From contig NC_058056.1 in the NCBI RefSeq assembly GCF_020085105.1, forward strand, positions 11,964,929 to 12,028,928: 64,000 nt of DNA, read 5' to 3'. This document shows, piece by piece, positions 13,369 to 31,832 of this stretch (positions are counted from its first letter, which is position 1; the number at the start of each line of letters is the position of its first letter). This DNA comes from Siniperca chuatsi (taxonomy: Eukaryota > Chordata > Actinopteri > Centrarchiformes > Sinipercidae). The position numbers and the translations under genes were made by a program. The notes below the pieces were generated by a model, which worked only from the letters and a program-made list of their open reading frames with translations, had not been told where the DNA came from and did no database searches.

Positions 13369-16300
13369 GTTTGAACCAAAATCATTTTTGTTATTTGGCA
13401 GTGCTAATAACTTTTGAACTAAGGTAAGATTATAGAGAAAAAAAGTGCTGTTAACCAAACAGTCTTTCCATTCTTGAGTCCATGCACCCAGTGGCTTTTT
13501 CAATCTGTTTAAAGTTGTCCTAAAATGTGCATTTTATTATAGGTAGCTGCCGTGTCAGTTCAAGCCCTACTTCTTATTTTTTGCATCTCTGCTTCATGGG
13601 GCAGCAGCTGACAGCAATGGTGTCTGTGGAAAAGGTCATGAGCTGCAGTAACACCCACTATGTCATGACAACATGTATTTTATGTTATGCACTTAAGGCA
13701 GGTGAGTCACAAAGTGCCTCTTTTCAAAGTAATAACAGTCTTACCGGGGGCTCGTGTGATGTGAAACTTGCTTCTCCTCAAAGCTGCCTTTACTGTATAT
13801 TGTGTGTAGCTAAAAAAAGAGCCACGGGAGCCAGTATGAAGGTGAACGCTGAACACTGTGAGTGGCAGAGCACGTGGAGGTGAAGTGAAGTTCCTCCAGG
13901 GAACATAGAGAGTTGCCATTTCCAGAGCTTTTGTGTCTTGAGGAGAAGTTTGACTGATATGTTGTTGATTCATTGTATTAAAAATAGAGGTGTGTTAAAT
14001 ATTTAAAATCGATAAAAAGTTAATCATAAAACAAAAAGGATCAGTTGCCTTTGAACTCAAAGTCCAAAAAGTGATGGACTGAGGGAACTAGATAAAAGAT
14101 GCGACAGCGTCAGCAGTCGAGACATCATCTGAAATGAAACCTGGCATCTGTTATTGTTATCATTTGCTGCTGCTTCCTTTGTGGATGTGACTGTGTGACA
14201 GACCTTTACTCCAGGTGTGGCTGAGTGCTACCCATCTCAGCACAATGTGGCCATCAAACAAATACATTTGTTATCCATTTGTACAATTTATTGAGCTGTC
14301 AGAGGTGAGCGAGCCTGCAAGGCCACAAATAGGGCCTGTCAGGTGGGAGATGGAGAGGGAGCTCTCTGGTCCTCCATCTCTTCCGTATCATTGCAGGAAA
14401 GGAATTTCCATCAGACCTGATAAATTTAGGACGGGGTACAGGTGGCTCATGGGAAACAGCACCGAGGCTCAGCCTGACAAAACGTATTGTTGACACAGAA
14501 TCAAGTCCTCTTGTTCAACAGGAAACCAGTGACAAGTTTGATTACTGGGATGTCTCAGACATGCGATGTTGTGTATTTTCAGATAAACATCAAGAAATGA
14601 ATTGTTGCTGACATGCCTGCTTTATCTTGGAATTTTGCTCAAAGCACAGATGTGATGTTTCGCAACATGAATGTCTGTACCATATTTCATGACAATCCAT
14701 CCAATAGATATATTTCCATCTAGACCAAAATTACCTAGAGACAGGCCGCTATTATGGATAAAAACTTGGCCCGTTAGTCAAATAAAGTTGTGGCATCAGT
14801 TATGCAGTGAGCAGCTACCCTTTACTTTTCTTTAAACAAGTCACTCATCTATGGAAAGCCACCAAAAATTCTGTCACGATTTGCATTTTGCACTCCCCCT
14901 CTGCAGTGCTGCTTTCCCTCTTGAACTATTATCATTCCCCCATTGCCATGGCAAAAGAACACAGGCCAGTCACGCTGTAGGTGCTAATTCTCTGTTGTCC
15001 AAAATGTCTCAGTCTGAGAACTGATATTAGAGCCCCCTAAATCCGAAGGCTGAAGGAACAACCTACTGTTTACCATCTGGTTGTGGCAGCCTGGCAAGAC
15101 TGAGTCAGCGTGATAATTGATGAGAGCAGAGAGAGCAAAGGCGCTGAGAGGCCCGCCTCATAGCCAATAACATATCAGTGGCCCCTGTGAGTGGCAGCTC
15201 CTGGTGTGCTGTCAGGGTCTTCAGCTGCAACCCTGTAACTCTATGTAACTGTCCTCTCTCCAGCTCTGCCTTGCTATCTGTCCTTCGTCTCGTGACAGAA
15301 ATGAAAACTATAACAATGTCTGCCTTTGGTTAGTTTTTATCCTCAGCAAATAAACACTGAAAACAACAGCAAAGTGACTTTCATTAAGGTTGGAAGTTAA
15401 TTTAAAGAGATTCTGCTGTTTAACATGACATTTGCTCTCTGCTATGGGACAACCACAGTGACCTCGTCTCAACCTTAGCGATGATACAAACACACCATGG
15501 TTACACAGTGACAGCAGGCCAGCTGCTGCCTCTTTCCTGGAACGGAAGGTGTGTGAAATCTCCATTCAACATAAGACTGTTGTGTTCCTGTATCAAATCA
15601 AAGAGCATTAGAGGAACTGAATGGACACACAGACACATGATTGTTCTCGCTGAATACAAATGCGTCAATTTAGGGCTTTTGTCCCTGCAGGAGTTGTTAT
15701 CCCCCACTGCTCAAATGACAGAGCTACCTGTGTTAAGATGTTACATAACATAAGTCAGATTGTGTTTTTGTTGTGTTTTGATATTTGGACATAAGAAGGA
15801 AACAAAGTCACATTTGAACAGGTTAAAGATTAGAACTTGATTAGGTTAATTGTGTCTTAGCTGACAATACATTTGTCTTAGCAAAGTTTTTGCAGGGAAT
15901 GGAAAATAAAGGTTACCACAAGTTGCATCCTGTTTATCACAGTGCAAGGCAGGTGATAGCCTGAACCACGTCCTCCTCAGGTGTGCTCAATTAGCAGGCA
16001 GAAGATGAAGTAGTCCATGGAGGATGAGGGCATGTTGAGTCACTGGTAAGAAAACATTTTTAGTTACAGTGAATGGGCCTTGTTGAATCTGGTCTCGAAT
16101 GAACACCATTTCCTACCCTCTCCTCATACACTAATTTAGTCCCAGGTGTTAGTAGCTAAGTGGAGTTACCAAGGGGGTTTAGCACAGTGTTTTGTTTCCA
16201 TTTACAAGTTTTATCTCGAAGAACCTTGATTTTGTGGCACTGAAAGTGCATTATCCCCAGTGACTAATTAAGACATTTAGGGCTGCGAATAACACCTTAA

Positions 16301-19028
16301 CTTGACACGAGCTTTAATTTCTAATCAGGCATTCAAAGTGGTTCCAGGCCCGCAGTGAATGGGAGATCACGTATTTACCATGACATGTCTGCTTTATTGC
16401 ATACATCTGTCCAATTAGCAAGTCTCATGGTACCAACCCATTCACATTCTGAATATTTCATCCACATTTCATTCATTTCTGCTTAGTCCATTTTTAGCAT
16501 TCAGTGAATGGACTGTAGAGTGGTTTTAGGTCATGCATAGAGGCTTTCTCAATAGTGTGTTTTTGGAAGTGGGAGGGCTACGATCTATTAGAAATAGATA
16601 GTATATTAATCCTGAACTCTTATAAAAAACAGCCCTACCAAAAAATGTCACCCCATCATACAGATTATCAGCAGTAGCCAAAAGTCTTGGGGCCAACACA
16701 ATAACTCAAGTACAGCTCGCGGCCTGCCTGCGAGGACACATGCAGTCCAGGCAGCTCAAATCTATTTCTGGATGAACTGTCCTCTGAAAAAGCAGCCAAA
16801 GTCTCAGAGCATTCAAACTGGAACACCTGATAAGAAGTCTCATGGTGAGCACCAGTGTTATCAAGCTCTGTGCAACACTCAATGTCTGTTTTATCAGTTT
16901 TATCCTAGAGGTGTCCTCCTGTTTGTTATATATTTACCCTCCTATTGAAACTACAGTGCTGAGCAGATGCTGGAGTTTGTAGTATGTAATTCTGCTGACA
17001 AAGTCTGATATATTTTTATGATTTTATCAACATGCTATAATGTGCAACAAATAGATCAAATGATCAGCTCAAATGTAGCCTCCTGTGTAGAAGAAACAGT
17101 TATGCCATCAGCATGGCCTAATTAACATGGAGAGTGATATGTGCCATAAGTTAATTTTTGATGGAGGCGATCTGAGACATTTCTACAGTCACAGTCACAA
17201 ACCTGTGATGTGGCACTTTATCAACATGCATGTTTCAAATAAAGGACCACATCCACTGCAGTAATGTCTTGAAAGTATTGAGCCCAAAGAGTTAAATGGA
17301 CATTCCTTGTATGGTCTGCAGAAGCTTTATGTTCCATTCATCTCACAGGCCTGCTTCTATCAGTAATTCAGTTTTACCATGTTATTATTTTGACTGAGTT
17401 ACGACTTCCTTTCTATATATGCTTTGAAGGCAGAGCACCAATCCTGAGGACATAACACCTGTGGATCCGGGCATTATGAAGCTAAATCTAGAGTGGCATG
17501 TCTGGCTTTATAAGTACTTAAACCTGTTGAGATGTTGCCATATGTGGCAATGATATGACTTTATGATAAAAAAGATATGTCTGTATTAACAGAATATCCT
17601 CCATCCACTGAAATACACCCAGGAGGAAGCCTCGGTCTGTTGATGAATTCAGCCCTGTTTAGATGAGTGAATGGCTCTCGGTGCTGTATAAAGGACCCGC
17701 TGAGGATTTGATGAAGCCGGATGGTGAACAGTGAGAAAGGCAGAACCCCGGCAATGTTTCTCTCACCTCCACTGTTTGGCACAGTTTTGGGTCCTGCTGA
17801 GATTTATATTAGCAATGGAAATTAAATTCTGGTCTTGTGGAGAAGAAACAGCTGCGTAAATGGTCCTTGACAAAAGATACAAGAGACAAGTGTTTAAATT
17901 TGGTGCTTTTGACATTAATAGTGGTATATTGAGTAAATGTAAAAAAATGAAGGCTGTAAGTGAATTGGAGAAATTTAAAAATGAATGAATCATTTAATTA
18001 ATGCAGAAAATGCAACAATAGCGCAGGATTACCTGTGTGCTCATCAAGGCACATGCTAGACATTCTCCAATACTAGAACACTACTATTTTCAACACTATT
18101 ATAGTTTACACTGTGAACAGTTGTAGTTAGAAGAGCAGTCCATAATCACAAGGGGATTTGACATTTGTTTTCAGTCTGGCTTCAGAAAGCAACAGATAAT
18201 CATGTGATATTTTCATACAAACAGTGGTCTGTAAATCTAAGTGATCAAAGGGATCCAAGCCAGTGAGAGGACTGGATTGTTTGACAAAAAGCAGTCTCAT
18301 CACATCAGCTGGGCACTGTTTAGCTGTTTTTTCAATTCAATAAGCTAATAAAACACTTCTTTTACTGCCTTTTTCTCAGTCATTGGATTTACTATTTTCA
18401 ATGACAAAAAAAGAACTTCAGGCAAACTCATTATTATGAAACCTTGAGAAAGTCAAGGCACAATAGAGTAGCATAATTTGAACTTGTTACACTGTATTAC
18501 GATTTGTGGATGAAGCAAACTGCAAGCAGCACCACAGGGTGGATGGATGGATGCAGCATTTAAAAGGCATGTAGGGAAGAAAACTATTCATTTCTGTTCA
18601 TTTTCCCTGCCTCCCTTTGATGCGAGCTCTCAAAGTCTAATTTTAATCTTCCCTCAAACCTTTGATAAGAGTCCTGATAATAGTTTACTCTTGAATATAA
18701 ATGGGACTCAACATAATGCACTAGTCACAGATTTCACAAAATGCTGGATTGTCCTTTTCTATATTTGACCATTCTATCAGCAGCAGGAATTTGTTAATTA
18801 AGTTAATTTGCGTCAAAGAAAAGTAAAAATGGGGCATTTAAGTTAACCTCACAGACCTGACATGAAAAACATTGGCCATGTTTTTCTCCTTGAGTAATTA
18901 TTCTGTTCAAATAGCATATATCTCTCTCCAGGCAGAGAGTGCTTGGGCTGAATGGATGCTGCCACTGCATAATGGTCCTCAGACGTTTGTTTCCTAGGCA
19001 ACGTGGGGAAGGCATGTGGAGAGGGAGG
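13369..19028. other. Intergenic spacer upstream of ankrd63
   Basis: No gene is recognised over 5.6 kb on either strand. Open frames are short and lack recognisable domains. The part near ankrd63 (about 18840-19028) is the likely place for its upstream regulatory DNA. Conserved non-coding elements may exist but cannot be seen without alignment. Confidence 0.5.
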
Positions 19029-19036
19029 TATAAAAG
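19029..19036 (+). promoter_or_regulatory. TATA box of ankrd63
   Basis: TATAAAAG stands 158 bp before the ankrd63 start codon on the same strand. A start site about 30 bp downstream would give a 5' leader near 135 nt with no intron needed. It fits well by position but is predicted only. Confidence 0.6.
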
Positions 19037-19193
19037 CACTGGCAGCTCCTCTCTGAGTCTTACTCTGAGGTAAATGCACTCACTGTCAACACAGGGAGCC
19101 TCAGAGAACTTACTACACACTTTCTCTCTCCTTATTTGTCACCTTCTTTCTCAGCTTACTTAAAGGCTCAGCTCCACAAATACCTGTTCAAGA

Positions 19194-20807
19194 ATGATGC
19201 GACCGAAAGATTTACGCCAGGGCTCTGGCACCAAGACCTTCCTAGATGCCATGCACGGTGGTAAAGTTCACCTAGCACGCTTCATCCTGGACGCCTTGGA
19301 CGGACGCATCATCAACTCTAAGACAGAAAACAGCCGCACCCCGCTCATGTACGCTGTCTGCCTACAAGATCCTGGGACCAGGGCCAAGTTCACCCAGCTG
19401 CTGCTGGAAAAAGGGGCTGATGTCAACTTCCAGGATGAGGACGGTCGCACGGCCCTGAGCCTTGCTTGTGAGATGGGTCACCTGGATGTGGTCAAGCTTC
19501 TAGTGCAATTCAATGCTGACCCAGACATCTCTGACGCTTGGGGTAACAGCGCTATGATGTATGCTGCCTTTTCTGGGCACAGCCAGGTTCTGGAGTTCCT
19601 GGTTCGGGCTTTCAAAAGATTGGGACTGAGGCTGGACAGAACCAATAATGCTGGTCACTCAGCCATCGAGGTGGCCAATTTCTTCGGACACAACCAGTGT
19701 GTGCAGATTCTGAACTTTCCTTGCAGAAGGGGTGTTGGCATAGATGATCCACTTGCTGATTCGGGTACCAATGGTGAAGGAGAGTACCGGCTGCCCAACA
19801 GGCTCCCCAGGCATGTTCTGGAGAGGTTCTCCAAGCAGTTGAATAGCAATGAAGACCAACTGCCTGGGGTATTTCAGAGACAGCTGAAGATTGGAGACAG
19901 CAGCGGGCTGTGGAACCGCTTCAGATGTCCCAGGAGCCAGTCTCAAGAGGACAACCATCGCCCCGACTGGGCTCTGCCTCCTCAGCTAGAGAAAAGCCAG
20001 ATTGAGGGGGATCACAGCGCTCTCTTCACTACCAAACAACTGCAAAATTGGCAGCTTAGAGACCTAAGAGGGGCTAAAACACTGAACTCTCTTCCTGAGC
20101 CAAGCCAGAAAGATGTCAGCCGAGACACTGCACTCCAAGAGCATACACCAGTAAGTTTTCCTCTCTGGGGAAAAGCGAAATCGTTTAACCTGGACCTTCT
20201 GAGCAGCAGAAAGCAGTCCTATCAGGGTGATGTGCGTGACATGAGCCTGTCAGCCAGCAAATTAAAGAGAGCCTCGCTACAGGATGAGAGATGCCTGATA
20301 GACAAGATGGAATGTCAAGGGAACAACCGGGGCCTGACAAACGATGCTGACAAAACTGTCCCAGTGCCAAAACCTCTTTTAAACAGCAAGAGTCAGCCCA
20401 CAAGAGCATTTGAGGAGAATGTCAAATCACAGAAAGAAGAGGCTATTGACATGGCTCCATCAAGCAGAAGAGAGCAGCAGAAGAGGGGAAGCTTTGGGCC
20501 AACCAGCAGACACAACAAACTGCTTTTTGCCAGAGGGGAGATGGAGTCGGGAAAGATCCCAAGCCATACGCCGGGGTTCATGGGCCTGGGGACCAGACTT
20601 CTGCGTCGATTCACCGCTCCAGAGTTCATGAGAATGGTGATAGACTGTTCATCTGGCTCCTCAAATGGTCGAGGGCGGATGTCCCGCTCCGAAACCTTCC
20701 CTCTCTCTCACAGACATCAGCAGGTAAACAGCCAGCCGAGCGTTGACAGCATCAGTGGAGTAAAGTGTGAGTTTGAAAGCTGCTCATCTCAGTCTGCCCT
20801 CGATTAG
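19194..20807 (+). CDS. ankrd63: Ankyrin repeat domain-containing protein 63
   Basis: One uninterrupted exon encodes 537 residues. The N-terminal part, about residues 10-175, holds four ankyrin-type repeats, e.g. RTPLMYAV with LLLEKGADVN, then GRTALSLACEMGHLDVVKLL, then GNSAMMYAAFSGHSQVLEFL, and a diverged fourth ending at the phrase FFGHNQCVQIL. This pattern, the RPKDL...TKTF opening and the intronless structure match vertebrate ANKRD63. The remaining 360 residues are Ser/Arg/Gln-rich and look disordered; a short C-terminal motif RRFTAPEF resembles RRSTAPDI in the human protein. Human ANKRD63 is about 380 residues, so the fish tail is much longer. Two adjacent ATG codons start the frame; the first (19194) is used. 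The molecular function is not established; ankyrin repeats usually mediate protein binding. Its position between plcb2 and pak6 matches the human order. Confidence 0.93.
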   Translation: MMRPKDLRQGSGTKTFLDAMHGGKVHLARFILDALDGRIINSKTENSRTPLMYAVCLQDPGTRAKFTQLLLEKGADVNFQDEDGRTALSLACEMGHLDVVKLLVQFNADPDISDAWGNSAMMYAAFSGHSQVLEFLVRAFKRLGLRLDRTNNAGHSAIEVANFFGHNQCVQILNFPCRRGVGIDDPLADSGTNGEGEYRLPNRLPRHVLERFSKQLNSNEDQLPGVFQRQLKIGDSSGLWNRFRCPRSQSQEDNHRPDWALPPQLEKSQIEGDHSALFTTKQLQNWQLRDLRGAKTLNSLPEPSQKDVSRDTALQEHTPVSFPLWGKAKSFNLDLLSSRKQSYQGDVRDMSLSASKLKRASLQDERCLIDKMECQGNNRGLTNDADKTVPVPKPLLNSKSQPTRAFEENVKSQKEEAIDMAPSSRREQQKRGSFGPTSRHNKLLFARGEMESGKIPSHTPGFMGLGTRLLRRFTAPEFMRMVIDCSSGSSNGRGRMSRSETFPLSHRHQQVNSQPSVDSISGVKCEFESCSSQSALD

Positions 20808-21210
20808 AATAAGGACAATGTAAAGCAACAGAAATGGCAGGTGGGGACATTTTTACAAGTGCATTGTTTGATGATAGATTCTATTTATTGAGAGAAATAA
20901 TAATCTCTTGCTTTTGTTGCAGTTTGTTTTTTCAATGTTTCAGGGTTTAAAGCTAATTGTTCAGTTGCATACAATTTTGCTATTCTATATTTGAAATAAT
21001 GTATAAATATAATATTATCTATATAATATCCATCTGTGAGTTACTGAAAATAATTATTTTTGTTTAACATATATAAGATTTATATTGTATGGAGTTAGAT
21101 GTATTTCATATTGCTTCTGTGTTTACAAGAAATATTGTATGTATTTTGCTTAAAGATATTCAGTGACTGTGTGACTGTGTGCACTGTATGATGATTCATT
21201 CTGAATACCT

Positions 21211-21216
21211 AATAAA
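21211..21216 (+). promoter_or_regulatory. Polyadenylation signal of ankrd63
   Basis: AATAAA lies 404 bp after the ankrd63 stop codon in an AT-rich 3' UTR. The next minus-strand signal (pak6) is only about 90 bp further on, so the two genes are tightly convergent. Confidence 0.7.
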
Positions 21217-21303
21217 TACTTTAAAACACCAGTATTCATGGATGCGTACGTGTGTGTGAATGAGGAAAATACAGGATGAATTCCGATGAATTCAATGTGC
21301 ATC

Positions 21304-21309
21304 ATTTAT
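21304..21309 (-). promoter_or_regulatory. Candidate polyadenylation signal of pak6
   Basis: TTTATT on the plus strand reads AATAAA on the minus strand. Use of this site would give pak6 a 3' UTR of about 1.3 kb across 21304-22629. No other gene is seen in that stretch. Confidence 0.45.
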
Positions 21310-22629
21310 TGATTTATACAAAATTAAAATGTGTAATTCTCTTTTTCATGAATGATCCACACAGAGATAGAAATACATGAAACATGTCAACATGTATCCG
21401 TGTCAGAATACAAAGACTATGTGCAAAGTGTTATTCAGCAGGTGGACGTCCTGCGCATCACATGCCAGGCCTGTGTGCTTTATCTAGGCAAACAAATGCA
21501 AATACAGTCATACACATCTTGTTGAGGAGCAACACACACATCTTGTGGTTTTTAAAAAGTCTATCAACAATACAAAGAGAGCTGTATCAGAAGCAAACAC
21601 TGAGATGTCACCTCACACACATCCATGTGCCCATGTGCTCACACACACACACATACAACTATACAGTTCAGTAAAGAAAAGTAAAATTTTTAATTCATCT
21701 CATATAATTTTCTGCAGTAGATCAGCAGGTATAAGGACCTAATATCCAGTATTTTTATTTACATTATTTTTTCTACTTATGTTTGAAGTCCATACTTAAT
21801 AATGAAACCTTATTTGCAACTTCACATCATACAAACAACCCACAACACCTTTTGTAAATTAAGAATACATATGAAAAAGAGGAATATGGTACTGGTGATT
21901 TTCCAATAGCCCAATAGTAGCAGCGGGGCTTTCATCTACCCATGTATTATGCTAATAAAGAAGAATTGTCTTTCACATCCCAGTTTGGTACATATTCAAG
22001 CATTCACATCAGGCCAGGTGTGCCTCCATTTGGCCATGCAATGAGTCTACTGTCAGTGTTTGTAGAGTGTACTGACTGGGTTATTGTCCAGTTTCCACAA
22101 CAGGGAGTGTGAGTGTGCAGAGGTACCATTATCCTTCCTTAATAATGTCACAATGAGCTACTGTGGTTTGAGCCTAACACCAGCTTTATAAGCTTTACAC
22201 GGTTAACAATAATGCCCACTATGAACACTATAAAGGATCTTTAGAGTAGCATGTGTTCATTACATATAGTTTCGTGGAATATTGATTTTTGCTATCAGTT
22301 GATACGCACCATGTTGTGTTGTGTTGAATCCCACTGAATATTACAGGAAGCCAACATTCGGATTGAACCGAGTTGAGAGGTGAGGAATTGCATGCTGCCT
22401 TTAACTCACTCCTAAAGTGCATCTCTCATGCCCGAGACCATGCGGTGTCTGACAACCAAACTTGCTGTCCTGCCACCATCACTCTGGCAGCAACATGCTG
22501 GCTGGGTCTGCTTCTCTAGAGCTGATTGCCCGTTGGCTTGGGTACTAGAGGAATTGGACCTTGCTGCTGGTCCGAGGCCTGGACAGGTCAGACTGAAGGT
22601 GGGTGTTGGGGAGTGGGAACCCCACAGGG

Positions 22630-29599
<6,970 letters not shown>

Positions 29600-29643
29600 C
29601 CTTAGGTCCACGAGGGCGCCACTTTGCCCGATTCAAAATGCCC

Positions 29644-30592
29644 CTGTAGAGAAAAGTATTCAGCCTTTAATAAACTGCACTCAACATTACATACAGCACA
29701 TGTTCAAGTAACTGTAATCTTGACATTTAAATATAAGCAAATCTCTTCTGCCCAAGTGATCAAAAAGATGTTACCACTGACGGACCACTCTCCTTTACTA
29801 TCTACACTCTGACCAGGTGTATTCAAATAAAATCTGACAACAGATGACCTTTCCACGTAGGAGAAAATATTCAAATCATCTAAAAGCTGTTCCATGTCTG
29901 GGATGTGTATGTCACACGTTGCCTTGCTGGCTGTCATGAGCTTGTGCTTCTGAGAATGGCTCCAAGGAGAGTGGCTGGATTTGTAAGCACATGGGTAATG
30001 AAGGATATCTGGTCAATTAAGGCTTATTCATTCTCTGTGCCATTTTACTGATGAGCACGTGGCCGGGCTGGCCGGCGCCCACAGGCTTTCAGTGCATTAG
30101 CAGGACAAGCACAACACACAGATACAAACACACGCTCATGCACACACATACACAAACACAAATATACTATAGCAGGCTATCCTTCATAAACCCTTTATAA
30201 CCCTTTTATATCCCATCCTAATTAGTCACTTGTGTGCCCTTGATTGCAGGGAGCGTAATTACTTAAGCCTCGGACGGATGGTCCTGTGTTTGGTGAGCCA
30301 CTAACTCGGGTTAACTGTATGTTAAGCTTTATTTTCCATTCAAGTTTAGGGAAATAATTAAATACATTTGATACATCTCATTTCCTCAGCTGCACAGCTG
30401 TACTGGGAGATAATCACTCAAATTTAAGACTAATGATTAGTATTAGTACTGTTTCATGTAGCTCACGATATGGAGGACGTTCTAGCTAACCATGCTAGTA
30501 GCGTGGCTCTAGGCATGGCAATTGCTGGTATGTTGGTCGGTATGTCGGCCGTTCCACGGCAGGACATAAGAGGAGATGACAAGTGATGTAAT
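29644..30592. other. Spacer upstream of pak6 coding exon 1
   Basis: It begins at the acceptor before pak6 exon 1, so it is probably pak6 5' intron. A CA-rich tract lies near 30110-30165. No exon could be recognised. Confidence 0.45.
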
Positions 30593-31832
30593 AAGCTGCA
30601 TTCAATGACATGGAATAACACGCTGCTGCCATGTATATTTCATGCTAGTGGTCTGATACATCATGCACGACAAAGTGCTTGGAACACAAGGAATGTTGGA
30701 GAATGACACACATCTACTGCCTCTGTAAAGTCACCAATTGTGCAAATGTGGCTACGGCCGTGAACACAGTTTTGGTTTTTTAGCCTTGCTAGGGATGGCA
30801 ATGTCGGTCAGTCGGGTGGTGGGTTCACCACTTTGGTCTAGACTGTAACAACAGCTATTGGATGGATTACCGTGAAATTTGCTACAGATGTTCAAGGTCA
30901 CTAGATGATACATTCTAATGACTTTGGTGATCTTCTGCCTTTTCCTCTATCGCCACCAGCAGGTTAAATATTTTACTTTTTATGTGAAATATCTTAACAC
31001 CTATTTGATGGATTGGCAGAAAAAAAATGTCCAGACATTCATGGTTCTCTGATGATGTATTCTAATGACATTGGTGATCCACTGACTTTTCCTCTAGTGC
31101 CACCATGAAGTTGACATTTTTGTTTTTTATTGAAATATCTTGACAACCTTGGATTGTCACGAACTTTGGTACAGAGAGTCACGGTCCCCAGAGGATGAAT
31201 TGTATTAACTTTGATTCCTAATCTTTTATCTAGTACCATCATCAGGTCACATTTTAAATTTGTCCAATATACTTTTTGTATTGTTTGTGACCAAATACCT
31301 GCAAAACTAGGACATTCCCATCAGCCTCAACTTTACTTGGTGTTTACTGCAAAGTAATAAAGTAGAAGAAAAAAACATTGCGCTCAACTAAAGATAAAAA
31401 AGAGAGAGCTTGGGTGCATGTGGCCAAAGTAAAAAAAAGGGCTTGCACAGCTAAATCAATTAGTGTTACTTTTATTCAGTTTCCATGTCAAAATGAGCAC
31501 AGAGGAAACTAATTTACAGATATTTTGGCTATGCCTTCTTAAATGTGCAATAGTCCTTGACTTTCATGGTTGAGTATTTTTAACTTATTACCAACAGGTG
31601 CATCAAGTGGCAACCTGTAGTCACAGACGTCCTGCTAATTAGCAAATGTTCACATGCTAAACTAAGATGGTGAACATGGTAAACATTATACCTGCATAAC
31701 ATGAACATGCTAGCATTATCATTGTGAGCATAATTTCTTGCTGATGTGACCATTAAGTTTAAAGCACCACTGTGCCTAACTAAGTACAGCCTCACGTAGC
31801 CGTTAGCATGACTGTAGACTCTTAGTCTTGTT
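30593..31832. repeat. Interspersed repeat copy A (unclassified)
   Basis: The segment shares order and sequence with 34460-35177: 'aagctgcattcaatgacatg' at the left, 'catcatgcacgacaaagtgc' inside, several roughly 110-200 bp internal units of the type 'ttggtgatc..ctgactttt', then 'taaactaagatggtga' and 'cagcctcacg...ctgtagactc' at the right. Internal units are themselves repeated. It has no coding capacity. The family is unidentified; the sequence style is common in percomorph genomes. A third, more diverged relative is at 55730-56290. Confidence 0.7.

Noticed and set aside
13527-13973. Plus- and minus-strand open frames of 118 and 88 codons
   Set aside because: No similarity to known families and no promoter or splice context; treated as chance frames in intergenic DNA.
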